Numbered from the stretch's first letter, positions 46,276 through 57,043 are shown. The stretch: 64,000 nt of DNA from Tupaia tana (GCA_026018925.1 JAKSZU010000020.1:44374568-44438567); one strand, 5' to 3'. Notes: generated by a model not told the origin, from the letters alone. Numbers and translations are program-made.

Positions 46276-46819
46276 GTACACACAGCATACATACATAAAG
46301 GATACTGCAGGATTCTTTCCACCAAATGACCAATTCAAACCTGGTTACACAGTGATCTTCACATTTGAGCACATAACCAACACAATGATTTAAAGAGAAT
46401 TCCAATTTGGATCGTAAAGTCTATGATTTTTTTTTTCATTCAACCATAATGCTGAAATACACCCATCAAAGTAACAATCAAAAAAAGTTAATATTAACAG
46501 TGTGTGTGAAATACAGAATTTTTACTGGTTTTCAACAATTACATTGCCACTCTTCAAGTTAATCCTGAAGAAGTTAATAAGGTATCTAGAGTTTAAGACA
46601 TAGACTGCTATATTAAACTATAATAAAACTGTTTTAAGAGCACAAAGTCATGAAGCTTTTGAGTTAGTAAACGCACTGACGTACTGGTGTTCGGTGTAAC
46701 CAGAGGTCTACTAAATGTGCTAAAGGACAGGCAGATGCAGTAGCATACAATTACTCCCCTGGGATCTATACTACCAGAAAAGTTACATAAGAACATTAAC
46801 TCTGGCTTTTTAACATTTT

Positions 46820-46941
46820 TTTCTTTAAGTTTTGCTATAGGACTTATGCACTGGCAGGAAGACAGAGGGTGAGAAATCAACCCCAATGGGGATGGCCAAG
46901 CCATAATCCTCTCTTCATTCTCCTCTTAGCCTTTTGGGCAA
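46820..46941 (-). repeat. SINE, minus strand, tail half (split copy, part 1)
   Basis: TTTAAGTTTTGCTATAGGAC through CCTCTTAGCCTTTTGGGCAA, then broken by two plus-strand SINEs. It resumes at about 47,457. Confidence 0.8.
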
Positions 46942-47162
46942 AGGCCAGCAGATGGCACAGTGGTTACAGCAATGAATGCCCATGTGGTCAACCATGGTTC
47001 AAGTCCTGGACTAGACAGCATGAAACTCACACCAGGTACATGTGTGTGCCCGAAATTCCAAGAAGAGAATGAACTGCAGCTTAGCCACTCCCACTGGGGG
47101 ATAATTTCTCACTTTCTATCTCTCCAGTGAGCAAATGTGCCCTACAGCAAAAATCTCTCTCA
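46942..47162 (+). repeat. SINE (A/C intermediate), plus strand, nested
   Basis: AGGCCAGCAGATGGCACAGTGG head, tail CCCTACAGCAAAAATCTC. Lies inside the split minus-strand copy. Confidence 0.82.
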
Positions 47163-47178
47163 AAAAACAAACAAAAGA

Positions 47179-47455
47179 GGGACCAGCAGTTAGCGTAATG
47201 GCTATGTCGCTGGACTCCCATGTAGTCGACCACGGTTCAAGTCCTGGACCCGGTGGCTTAAAACTCATGCCGGGCACGTGTACATGTGTGCCCAAGATCC
47301 CGAGAGTAGAATGGAGGAGAAGGGATTGCGGCATGGCCATCCCCCCCTGGGGGTGATTTCCTGCTGTCTCTCTGTCTCTGTCTGTCTGGCAAACGCACGC
47401 GCCCTGTAGCTAAAACCTCTCAAAAACAAACAAACAAACAAAAGAAAACAAAAAA
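47179..47455 (+). repeat. Young SINE type A, plus strand, nested
   Basis: GGGACCAGCAGTTAGCGTAATG head, tail CCCTGTAGCTAAAACCTC then (CAAA)n. Confidence 0.9.
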
Positions 47456-47456
47456 G

Positions 47457-47577
47457 GATTCTGGACAAGCACACATGCTTAGTGTGTTTTTCAAGCCTCA
47501 GATTCCAGGACTCAGACCTATGCAGTCAGCCATGTGGGATCCAGCCACCTTAATCTCCACACTACCTGCTGGCCCAG
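47457..47577 (-). repeat. SINE, minus strand, head half (split copy, part 2)
   Basis: GATTCTGGACAAGCACACATG through ACTACCTGCTGGCCC. It continues the copy that starts at 46,820. Confidence 0.8.
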
Positions 47578-47582
47578 CAATG

Positions 47583-47697
47583 TTTTTTTGAGAGAGAGTT
47601 TCGCTATATTGTCCAGGATAGCCTTGAACTGCATGATCTTTCTTCCTCAGCTTGAAGTAACTAGAATTACAAGTGTATGATACCACGTCCAGCTAGC
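47583..47697 (-). repeat. 7SL-derived monomer (FLAM/B1-like), minus strand
   Basis: TTTCGCTATATTGTCCAGGA, GCCTTGAACTGCATGATC, then TAGAATTACAAGTGTATGATACC in the order of a reversed 7SL left monomer, nearly full length (about 115 bp). Supports placement in Euarchontoglires. Confidence 0.85.
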
Positions 47698-47857
47698 TTT
47701 ATGTTTAAGGTTTTGGTATCAGCAAAAAATTTATTAAAAATCTCGATGGCTTTTAAATTTTGATATAGCTATACCAAAAAATTTTACAGTGGTTAGAAAG
47801 AATGAGGTAAACATGGGCAGACATGAAAATGTCCACAAAGGTCTAATTAACTGATAA

Positions 47858-47861
<4 letters not shown>

Positions 47862-47891
<30 letters not shown>
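47862..47891. repeat. (CA)15 microsatellite
   Basis: Uninterrupted AC dinucleotides, likely polymorphic. Confidence 0.95.
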
Positions 47892-47894
<3 letters not shown>

Positions 47895-47928
47895 ACTAGT
47901 TTCTGCAACTTAAAAATATATCCTTTAG

Positions 47929-48150
47929 GGGCCAGCAGGTGGTATAGTGGGGAAGAAACTGGACACCCACAATCTGATCACATGCTGATCACGACCTGGT
48001 AGACTGGAAAAAAAAAAAAAATCACATTGGGTTCATGTGCATGCATGTCTAGAACCTCAAGAGGAGAATGGAGAAGGGATTTCTGAGTGACCACTCCCTT
48101 AGGAGATGATTTCTCAATTCCTCTCTGTGTCTCTCAAAAAAAAAAGCCTC
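47929..48150 (+). repeat. SINE (A/C intermediate), plus strand
   Basis: AGGGGCCAGCAGGTGGTATAGTGG head. An internal A14 run (48,008-48,021) sits between head and body. Confidence 0.75.
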
Positions 48151-48599
48151 TAAAAGAAAAAATCTTTATAAATGCAAAGGAGACACTCCAGTAAATAGGA
48201 TTTTAAGTTTGGGTGAGTGGACAAGCACACCTATGCTAAAAGTGAAGATTCACTTTTTACTTTATACAATTATGCATCATTTCATTTTTATACTAAGATT
48301 ACTTTGATCTTAAAGAGGGAAGGAGGCATTCAAAAGTTAATTTAAAAAATAAAGCACCAATAACCGCAATTTTTAAACACCTGCACCATATAAAGGCTTC
48401 CTGAAGAACTGTGGCGAGATGCTTAAACCTTTTTCCTTAGATAAAGTTTCAAAATTCCCATAAGTAAAATGATGATGATATTTAAATTTCAAACACAATT
48501 TACAAAATTAGAGAGAGCAAATTTCACCATGGTTGAATCATAAGACACAAAGTAAAATAATAAAAACACTTTCGGATCGATTCCCTTTTTTGTCTTTCT

Positions 48600-48836
48600 T
48601 TCTCGTTTTTCCCAGGGGACATGTGCACTTGCTAGAGACAGAGAAAGCAAGAAAGCACCTATCATGGGGCATGGTAACACAATCTCCCTCCCCCATTTCT
48701 CCCTCCTTTTAGGATTTTGAACACATACATACATGCACCTGCAGTGTTCCTGAATCTGCTGGGTCTAAGATTTGAACCTCACACTTCTCCATGTGGGATC
48801 CCAACAACTTAACTAGATACCACAGACTGGCCCCAG
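48600..48836 (-). repeat. SINE type C, minus strand
   Basis: TCTCGTTTTTCCCAGGGGAC tail side, CACAGACTGGCCCC head side. Confidence 0.75.
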
Positions 48837-49189
48837 GCATCGCCATCTCTAACATCAATGTTCTCTTCACAGCTGGGGAGGCAGATCACAGACACAATCC
48901 AGGTATAAGGCAAGACCTTTCCTGGACTTGGGCCTGGAAAATGCACTCCAACAACACTCTCAGCACCCTACTAACAAGTAGTTTTTCCTTTTATCTAAGA
49001 TTTTTACACTACCAATACCACTGTCTGAACAATAACAAAGCATGAAAAACACTTTCCCCAAAACTGACCACACCATAAATTTCTAATTCTAGAACATATC
49101 TAAATCTAATTCATGTTCTGCTTGACATGACTCTGTCCAATCAGAATTTCAGGTCCCAAAGCTGTTGCCCCTCCCCCCCCATTTTTTTT

Positions 49190-49425
49190 GCTTAATGCCA
49201 GAGGACACATATGCTTGACAGATACACAGAAAAATCACAGCCCAATGGGGTATGCCCATGCACATCCCTTCTCCTCCATTTCTACAACTGTTGGAAATTT
49301 AGGGCCTCCCCACACACACATACAAGGCCCAGTGTGTTTTTCAGACTACGACAGCCAGGACTTAGACCTGGTCAGCCATGTGGAATCAAGTTCCCTTTAT
49401 CACTGCACCACACAACAGGCCCCTC
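49190..49425 (-). repeat. SINE type C, minus strand
   Basis: GCTTAATGCCAGAGGACAC tail side, CACACAACAGGCCCC head side. Confidence 0.75.
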
Positions 49426-49537
49426 CAAGATTCTTTTAATATTAGCAGTAGCACTGGAAAAACAAAAACAGACCTACGGTCTACTAAATGTGCTAAAAGG
49501 ACAGGCAGATGCAGTGTAATAAAATTCCATTTTTACT

Positions 49538-49586
49538 TAAAAAAAAAAAATTTTTTTTTTTAATCTCAGGGCAGTAATTTTTCTTT

Positions 49587-49618
<32 letters not shown>

Positions 49619-49620
49619 CC
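49538..49620. repeat. A/T hairpin and T-rich simple repeat
   Basis: A run of A directly followed by a run of T (49,540-49,562), then (CTTTT)n. A perfect A/T palindrome could extrude or stall sequencing. Confidence 0.8.
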
Positions 49621-49647
49621 ATTTTTCCATTTCTAAAATGTTTCCAG

Positions 49648-49910
49648 AGAGCCAGTCCTGCAGCCTACTGGTTAAGGGAGCCAGATCCCACAAGGTCAAC
49701 CATGGTTTGAATCCCAGCCCTGGCAGCTTGAAAAACACAGCAGGCACATGTGTGCGCATGCCCCAAATCCAAACAGGATAGAGAAGACACTGTGGCATGA
49801 TCACGCGGGTGGGGGGTGGGGGGGCGTGAGGGGGTGTCCTTTCTCCCTCTCCCTCTTTCTCGCTCTTCCTCTCTGGAAGGCACATGCACTCCCTGGCCAT
49901 TAAAAACAAA
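49648..49910 (+). repeat. SINE type C, plus strand, with G-rich body
   Basis: AGCCAGTCCTGCAGCCTACTGG head. The central motif is expanded to GGGTGGGGGGTGGGGGGG (49,807-49,824). End CTCCCTGGCCATTAAA. Confidence 0.82.
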
Positions 49911-50043
49911 TTTGCCAGACATTTCTAAAATATTCTATAAGGCAGTACACTAATTACACCATTTCACATTATTACATATGAACAATGATAATGACCGTTA
50001 TAGTAATGGAATAACTACCAATATTTTACAAAAATACTGAGGT

Positions 50044-50302
50044 GGGACCAGCAGTTAGCGTAATGGCTATGTCGCTGGACTCCCACGTAGTCGACCGCGG
50101 TTCGAGTCCCGGACCCGGCGGCTTAAACTCACGCCGGGCGCGTGTGCGTGCGTGCCCAAGATCCCGACAGGAGAATGGAGGAGAAGGGATTGCGGCGTGG
50201 CCATCCCCTCTGGGGGGTGATTTCTCGCTTTCTATCTCTCTGTCTCTCTCTGTCTGTCTGGCGAGCGCACGCGCCCTATAGCAAAAACCTCTCCAAAAAA
50301 AG

Positions 50303-50333
<31 letters not shown>
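50044..50333 (+). repeat. Young SINE type A, reference-quality copy
   Basis: A box TAGCGTAATGG at 50,056-50,066 and perfect B box GGTTCGAGTCC at 50,099-50,109, CpG-rich. Tail CCCTATAGCAAAAACCTCTCC plus about 30 A. ACTGAGGT flanks at 50,036-50,043 and 50,334-50,341. Confidence 0.95.
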
Positions 50334-50336
<3 letters not shown>

Positions 50337-50633
50337 GAGGTATATAAATCACAAGACAAATTTTAAATTAACAAAAAACATTGTCATTAAAACCACACAA
50401 TTCTATGACAAATTTTTTAATCAATTCAAACACTTGTCATATTTAACTTTCAAATTACTTTTAGTGATCCACTTAATCTAGTCCATAAAGCTAAAAATAA
50501 TAGCGCTGAGATATGAATCTGACTCCCAAACTTAAGCACTGCCATTATCAGTAGAAAAGGAAAACAAACAAACAAACAAACAAAAGAAAACCCAAACCTG
50601 GAGATTATTCTCTATTAGCTAAATAGATTTTTT

Positions 50634-50868
50634 TTTTTTGAGAGGTTTTTGCTATAGAGCGCGTGCACTCGCCAGACAGAAAGCCAGAAATCACCCCCTG
50701 GGGAGATGGCCACGCCGCAATCCCTTCTCTTCCATTCTCCTCTTGGGATCTTGGACACGCACACACACGAGCCTGGCGTGAGTTTTAAGCCACCGGGTCC
50801 GGGACTCGAACCGCGGTCAACTACATGGGAGTCCAGTGACATAGCCATTACACTAACTGCTGGTCCCA
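50634..50868 (-). repeat. Young SINE type A, minus strand, 14-bp target duplication
   Basis: Flanked by TAAATAGATTTTTT at 50,620-50,633 and 50,869-50,882. Sense to FXR1 and starting about 73 nt beyond the exon 3 donor. Confidence 0.93.
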
Positions 50869-50941
50869 TAAATAGATTTTTTTATAAGAATATTTATTTA
50901 GAACAAAAGTTAGGTGCAAGAAAATCAATGAAAATACATAC

Positions 50942-51035
50942 CTCTACTTCATCTCCTTCACTAATTTCTTTTTTTATATCAGGTGGAGGTGGTAATCTAA
51001 CTTCATTAAATGGAACCTGGCGTTCTGGTTGCCAA
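50942..51035 (-). CDS. FXR1: FXR1 exon 3 (94 nt)
   Basis: The minus strand encodes [20 protein letters not shown] followed by [11 protein letters not shown] (about residues 36-66), with one leading base completing the Asn codon from exon 2. Acceptor CCTTCAG, donor GTATGT. It finishes Tudor 1 and carries the proline-rich link into Tudor 2. A sense-oriented SINE (50,634-50,868) ends only about 73 nt inside the downstream intron. Intron 3 that follows is the longest complete intron here (about 12.3 kb) and holds the HAL1-like element. Confidence 0.96.
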
Positions 51036-51199
51036 CTGAAGGATTAGAAACAAGAATTAATTAATTTTCCAAACTAGTTTATCATTTAGCTTTCCCCAAA
51101 GAGAAAAACAACTTCATACTACGTAATTTCCCAAGTAATTATTTACTGAGATAGAACCAATTTTGTATGACTCTTAAAAGTTAATAATTAACTTATTTT

Positions 51200-51423
51200 T
51201 TGTTCATGCCAAAGGTACATATGTGCTTACATGACAGAGACACAGTGAGAAAGTGAGAAATCAACCCTTGCCCCCAGGATGGCCACATCCCAATGCCTTT
51301 TCTCCTCCTCCTGGGATTTCTGGTATGCCTGGCATGACATTCAAGCCTCTGGATCTGGGACTTGAAACGCGGTTGGCCACGTGAGTGTCCAGCACCTTAA
51401 CCACTATGCCACCTGCTGGCCCC
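51200..51423 (-). repeat. SINE (A/C intermediate), minus strand
   Basis: GTTCATGCCAAAGGTACATATG tail side, CTATGCCACCTGCTGGCCCC head side. The CACACAC part of the body is deleted. Confidence 0.8.
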
Positions 51424-51792
51424 AATAATTATCATATTTGGTAATAATTATATATTACTTTCCCAACTGTCATTCTAACAGTAAATATGTTATTCCATCA
51501 AAGGAACAGGCTAAGTTCCTAGTAATGACTAATTTAGATTAGAAGTAATGTTGCAGCTAACGAAGTTGTAGGATCAACCTATTTCAAATGCTTTTACAAC
51601 TACCTACTCAAAAAAGGAATACAATTTCACAAACTACAAAACAAAATCAAACTACATAATTTTTTTTGCATACATGTCCACAGAAACACAAAAAATTAAT
51701 CAGCAATTATTATGAATAGCTAAACTATAAAAAAATTTCATTTTTGTATATTCATCTTTTGTACAATGAATAATACTTGAGAAAGGCTTACA

Positions 51793-52070
51793 TTTTTTTT
51801 TTTGAGATTTTTTTTTTTTTTTTTTTGCTATAGGACCTGGAGAGACAACAAGACAGAAAGCAAGAAATCACCGCTCTCCCCATGGAGGAGGCGGGGGTGG
51901 GGGAGAGGTGGGGTTGAGATGGTCACACTGCAATCCCTTCTCCTCTCAGGATTTTGGGTACCCATGCACATGTGCCCGGAAAGAGTTTTAAGCAGTCAAA
52001 TCCGGGACTCAAACCACAATCAACTATGTGCGAACCCAGCAACATAACCATTACACCATCTGCTAGTCCC
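51793..52070 (-). repeat. SINE type A, minus strand, 11-bp target duplication, G-rich insert
   Basis: Flanked by GAAAGGCTTAC at 51,781-51,791 and 52,073-52,083. A GGAGGCGGGGGTGGGGGAGAG purine stretch (about 51,886-51,906) expands the usual CCCCTGGGG motif. Confidence 0.9.
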
Positions 52071-52498
52071 AGGAAAGGCTTACTTTAAATCTTTGCAGCA
52101 AATATATTAAACTACTAAGTCAGCTGTTAAGTGACATTTTTTGTGATGTTTTATAAACTGAACTTATGAAGTTAAAAATTCTTGCCTAGTCTAAGTTCTT
52201 ATAGAACACTTACATGTCTGGGAGGTATATTAACACATAAAATGTTGCTAAGTCGCCTATCTGCCAATGCTAGACAAAGCAGCAGCTGACAAAAAAAGAC
52301 TTCTGGGCGCTTTCTTTCACCATTACTATCTAAATGGCAGGTGCTCAAAGACAAATCATCTCAACACTTGTTTCTACTTAATGCAGCTGTTGGGCAAAGG
52401 AGATTCCTTCAGACAGTTCCAGAAACAACTTAAAGATAGAAGCCAAACAGTTCTACTCTGACCTTCAATTAAATGGTGCTCTTTTAAAATCTTTCCTG

Positions 52499-52745
52499 GG
52501 AACCAGCAGTTAGCGTAATGGCTATGTCGCTGGACTCCCACGTAGTCGACCGCGGTTCGCGTCCTGGACCCGGTGGCTTAAAACTCACCCCGGGCATGTG
52601 TGCGTATGTGCCCAAGATCCCGAGAGGAGAATGGAGGAGAAGGGATCGCGGCATGACCATCCCCCCCGGGGGGTGATTTCTCGCTTTCTGTCTCTCTGTC
52701 TCTCTCTGTCTGGCAAGCGCACGCGCCCTATGGCGAAAACCTCTC
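52499..52745 (+). repeat. Young SINE type A, plus strand
   Basis: GGAACCAGCAGTTAGCGTAA head, tail CCCTATGGCGAAAACCTC then (CAAAA)n. CTTTCCT occurs at both flanks. Confidence 0.92.
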
Positions 52746-52934
52746 AAAAACAAAACAAAAACAAAAACAAAAAAAACTTTCCTAACCAGGCCATTTACTG
52801 TGGTTCTGATTTAGACTACCTAGCCCTTATAACACCTATAAAACTGGTACTAGCCCTTAATGACATCAAGCAATTAAAGATAGCCTAATACTTTATTCAG
52901 ACTGCTAATAGCAATTTCTAATGCTTTAGTTTTC

Positions 52935-53098
52935 TGGGTTTATTTTGGCCAAAGGGCAAGATGGGGGAAGGGTTGAGAGCTACTCTTTCCCACAGGGATG
53001 GTCCTGCTGCAATCCCTGCATTTTTCCTTCTGGGATATTGGGCATGCACACACATGAACCTGGCATAGTTTTCAGGCTGACAAGCCACCAGCTGACCC
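52935..53098 (-). repeat. SINE fragment, minus strand, head mostly lost
   Basis: GGGCAAGATGGGGGAAGG ... GGGATATTGGGCATGCACAC, ending with GCCACCAGCTGACCC. Confidence 0.65.
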
Positions 53099-53437
53099 AA
53101 TTTTAAATGCCTTCTACAGCATCATTTCAACATTCTGGGCTTTTAAGAATTAAGTATATTATAATATCATTTGTGCCATCTATGTCTACCAGAACTACTT
53201 ATTGATTAATACCTGCATGTGATCTTGCAAAGAGGATCACAGGAAAAGTGACAAGTCATTTTTGGCACAAAAATAGGGGAAGAGGTAATTGAGACACGTT
53301 TCAACTCGTAAGATGATCAAATAACCAAAGCTTCCCCAAAAGTAAAATCGTTTTTTCAATAGCGGCAGAAATACCCAAAAACAAACAGTTTAGTTCTATT
53401 AACAATCTTTAAGCTTAGTCAATAAAAAATAACTTAC

Positions 53438-53490
53438 TTATTTTCAAAAACAACTGTGAGAGAGTCTTCATGAACATCTTTGATAAATCC
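53438..53490 (-). CDS. FXR1: FXR1 exon 2 (53 nt)
   Basis: The minus strand reads GFIKDVHEDSLTVVFEN plus two bases of the next codon (about residues 18-35 of a 677-residue product). The acceptor is CTTGCAG and the donor GTAAGT. This is part of the first Agenet/Tudor repeat of the fragile X family, a fold that binds methyl-lysine and mediates protein contacts. It is the first coding exon in the window. The preceding residues (initiator Met through about residue 17) must come from an exon 1 more than 10.5 kb upstream, beyond position 64,000. Phase joins exactly to exon 3, where the split codon becomes Asn. Confidence 0.96.
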
Positions 53491-53584
53491 CTGCAAGACA
53501 GGAAAACACTATCAAAAGCTTATCAAAAATATTAAGTTAAATGTTACAAAACTTTAAAAGGCTGTATTAGAGATACAAAGACAT

Positions 53585-53710
53585 GACAGAGTACTGAAAG
53601 AACACAAGGTTTGGAATCAGACAGATCTGATGGCATCACTACCATTTATGAAATGTATGACTTGTAAGTTACTTAACCTCTCTGAACTTCATCTGCACAA
53701 ACTATCATCT
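53585..53710 (+). repeat. MIR element fragment
   Basis: GGTTTGGAATCAGACAGATC then AAGTTACTTAACCTCTCTGAACTTC matches the MIR core region. Ancient mammalian SINE. Confidence 0.8.
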
Positions 53711-53784
53711 AACTCAGAATCAGTGAACATAAATGTACATTTTGGAACATTACAGGTTTTAGTTGAGTGAAGTGTTATTTAGTA

Positions 53785-53965
53785 TTAGGACTAAAGCTCA
53801 AGCTCTGGAGTCTAGCTGCCAGGATTCACATTCCAGCGCTATCACTTGTATACTCTGAGCATAATTTTAACCTAATGGAGTTAATTATAGTATCATGTCT
53901 CGTGAAATTATGAGAACTGATTAACATTTAGCCCAATACCTAGTACAGAGTAAGGACTCAATTTT
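53785..53965 (+). repeat. MIR element
   Basis: AGCTCTGGAGTCTAGCTGCC through CCCAATACCTAGTACAGAGTAAGGAC, covering most of the MIR consensus. Confidence 0.8.
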
Positions 53966-54219
53966 ATAAATATCAAATTAGAGCCCAGTATAATACACGA
54001 CTAATTTTCCCTATTTCTTTTCCCAATTTCTCTTTTTAAAAATTGGGCTATAGTGAATACACTGTCTCAAAACCATTTTGGAATGACTATAGTTTCTCAG
54101 AAAAAAATCAGTGGTCATTTTCAGTCTTAAAATTAAGTGTTTTAATTTATCTTCATTTGATTAGTACATCTCAAAGAAACCACGACTTGACATATTCAAG
54201 AAAAAGCAAAGGATGTGGG

Positions 54220-54290
54220 TGTAGGTAATGTAAGTGCTGTTCAAATCCTTACTCCACCATTATGTAACCTTGGGCAAGCAGTCTTTGGCT
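54220..54290 (+). repeat. MIR core fragment
   Basis: CAAATCCTTACTCCACCATTATG then TAACCTTGGGCAAG. Confidence 0.7.
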
Positions 54291-54424
54291 CTTATTTAAT
54301 TATAATTATTATTAAACACTTCATATTACTATTGATCAAAACTGAAAATTTCTCAATTTTAATCAAACGCTTACACATACACTTTGAATAACTGGGTACT
54401 TAGTAAATACTTTTTTAAAACATC

Positions 54425-54580
54425 TGGGGGCAGATAATGGTTAAGGAATAAAATACAAGTACATCGGGCAAGCACTGCACGTGACATGGGGTTGGCTGAA
54501 GGCTACGGTTGAATCACACAAAGCATCAAGATCCTATTGGGTATTGTCTGTCTCCAAAAAAAAAAAAAAAAAAAAAAAAT
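54425..54580 (+). repeat. Possible type D or C SINE remnant with poly(A)
   Basis: GGGGGCAGATAATGGTTAAGG, later CACAAAGCATCAAGATCCTATTGGG, ending in more than 20 A. Confidence 0.45.
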
Positions 54581-54793
54581 TTTATCACACTAGAGTCGGT
54601 AACATCCACTGAACACTATCTAAATAAACACACGCTATGCAGTACCTATGAATTTATGAAGCTAAAAATTCTTGCCCAGTCTAAGTTCTTAATAGGTTAC
54701 TTACATGCCTGGGAGGTATATTAGCACATAAAATTCCAAGTTAAAACAAGGCAAAAACATATGTTTGCCTCATCCTTTCAAAAGTTCATTAAA

Positions 54794-55046
54794 GGGGACC
54801 AGCAGTTAGCGTAATGGCTATGTCGCTGGACTCCCATGTAGTCGACCGCTGTTTGCGTCCTGGACCTGGTGGCTTAAAACTCACGCCGGGCGAATGTGCG
54901 TGCGCGCCCAGGATCCCGAGAGGAGAAGGGAGTGTGGCGTGGCCATCCCCCCGGGGGGTGGGTGATTTCTCGCTTTCTGTCTCTTTCTCTCTCGGTCTGG
55001 CAAACGCACATGCCCTATAGCAAAAATCTCTCCCCAACCCCCCCAA
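54794..55046 (+). repeat. Young SINE type A, plus strand, 14-bp target duplication
   Basis: Flanked by AAAAGTTCATTAAA at 54,780-54,793 and 55,047-55,060. Body shortened by about 8 bp (GAGGAGAAGGGAGTGTGG). C-rich tail. Confidence 0.94.
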
Positions 55047-55060
55047 AAAAGTTCATTAAA

Positions 55061-55976
55061 TAACACTAATAGGATTTTAAGACACGAACTCACAAGAAGA
55101 GAATAAAGGAAAAAGAAAATGAGAAAATTTATAGACATTTACAAAGCAAATGAGAGATGAGTAATAGCAATTAAAAACAAAGCAACAACAAATATTTAAC
55201 TGCTTACTACAATACATGTCAGACATTAATCTAGGCAAATCAGAAAACTAGACTATGAAACAAACTGGCAGTGGGAAAACCCAAAAGCAAGTATATCAGC
55301 TCTAAACCCCCAAAAAGTCTTTGGAACATAAAGGCTTGGAGAAGAGTTGGAGAAGAGAGGGTTACAAGTAAAACTGAAAATGTCATTTTATTTTTAGTGA
55401 TGTAGGATGATCAACTGCAGAACGTAGCTAATTCATAAATCTAACATTTGTCAGTGTGTACCCCCATATTTGTTACAAAACTATAATTTGGTCCTATTCC
55501 CTTCTTCAACTCCAACTGTCTTTCATCTCTTTTATTTGTGTGGTATGAGAAATTTCCATACAAATATACTCACCCAGGCCTAAAACTCAAAATACCTTCC
55601 TATTCAAGAGTGCTATAGCATCTGCTGAGTTGAAGGATGGATGGGACTGCAGTGTAACCAAACCCAGTAGAGAAGGGAGCTCCATCTGTCTCTCACACAA
55701 ACATAACTACTCAAGTGCCTGACCTGAAATTCTGAAGGTACTGTCCTTTCTTCTCCCAAACCTGACAATGCTATAATAATGTCTTCCTCACCAGTTTCAC
55801 TGTATTTGGGCACATTCATTTCTGGCAATCATTTTGGTCAGTAATTTCAGTTACATTACCAGAAAAATCTGTATTATTCCCTTGGCACTTTGTAGTGATC
55901 ATGTCAAAAACTGAGAACTTTCAAGTTCATGAATATTAGCAAAGCATGTCTTGCCACTAGAAGTCAGTCATTTTCA
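55061..55976. other. Intron 1: unique sequence
   Basis: No exon, CpG cluster or repeat seen. Confidence 0.4.
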
Positions 55977-56225
55977 GGGCCAGTCCCATGGTGCACTGCT
56001 AGAGAAGCCTGATTCCACCTGATGAGCAGTTCAAATCTTCAGCATGGTCAGCCTGCACACACCAGAGAAGAATGCCCCGTATCTGACCAGATTAAAGGAC
56101 TGGAGAGGAAGGAGATTGTGGAGTGACCAAATCCAGAAGGGTACTCATGTCTGTGTGTGTGTTTCCCTCTCCCTCTCTCACACACATACACTCTCTCAAG
56201 TGCATGTGCACACATTTTATAATGA
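55977..56225 (+). repeat. SINE type C, plus strand, diverged
   Basis: CAGGGCCAGTCCCATGGTGC head, body with (GT)5 and CA repeats. Confidence 0.7.
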
Positions 56226-56429
56226 ATAAGCAAAAATAATAATAGTAGTAATAATAGTGATTTTCAACTTTAACATTTCCAAGGCCTTCAATAGTTTTCA
56301 CAAAGGTTGGAAAGTTTCACCACTTACTTGTAGTTTCTGTACAATTCATACCATGCATTACTTTAATCAGAACTCCAAGCCATTAAAAAATTCTGCTCAT
56401 TATGACAGAAACATTTTTATCTTTTCTTT

Positions 56430-56673
56430 TTTAGTTGACCAAGGCCTATGCACTTGCCAGACAGGAATAAATAGAAGTAAAAAGGATCCTCCAATAGAGC
56501 ATTAGTGACATCACAATCTCTTCCACATTTCTCCAACCTGCCAGGATCTGGGCACACTCACATATGCAACTGCTGTGTTCTTCAAACTTCAGGCCAGGAT
56601 TCAACCCAGGATATGAAGATGGTCAACCTTGTGAGATCCAGTTCCCTTAACCACTAAACCACAGGACTGACTC
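56430..56673 (-). repeat. SINE type C, minus strand
   Basis: TAGTTGACCAAGGCCTATGC tail side, AACCACTAAACCACAGGAC head side. Confidence 0.75.
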
Positions 56674-56717
56674 AAAACCTTTTTTTGTAAAAGGATTATT
56701 CGTTATTATTTTTTTTT

Positions 56718-56826
56718 TCTTTTTAAAAATTTGAGCAGAGAGAGAAAGGAAAGTGAGAAAGCAAGCCACCAGGTCTGGGACTCGAACCATAGTCATCCAT
56801 GTGGGAGTCCAGCACCTGAACTTAAT
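56718..56826 (-). repeat. SINE type B, minus strand, head truncated
   Basis: AAAAATTTGAGCAGAGAGAG, then GCCACCAGGTCTGGGACTCG. Ends before the last 20 bp of the head. Confidence 0.75.
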
Positions 56827-57043
56827 GCTTCAAAATCTTTTATTGCTCTAAAAAGAAATGCTTGCACCTCCTCCCACAAACGATTCCACCATAAACAGCG
56901 GCATTAACTCCTTTGGGGTACATGTTTTTCACAAACTACAAGAGAAAACACAGCTCTGGGCATCCATTATTACTATAGTATCTTTCCACCATACAGTTTT
57001 CTATAGTGAAGACCTGACAATAGTCTTTAAGTGTACTTGAACT

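Noticed and set aside
50056-50109. tRNA gene suggested by perfect A and B boxes
   Set aside because: No cloverleaf can be completed, the sequence recurs dozens of times with the same non-tRNA body and A tail, and target duplications flank many copies. It is a SINE head.
50026-50352. Open frames of 60-140 codons containing phrases such as SSPGPGGLNSR or EPRSTTWESSDIAITLTAG
   Set aside because: These proline- and serine-rich frames recur wherever a type A SINE occurs, on either strand. They are chance frames of a CpG-rich repeat, without independent coding signals.
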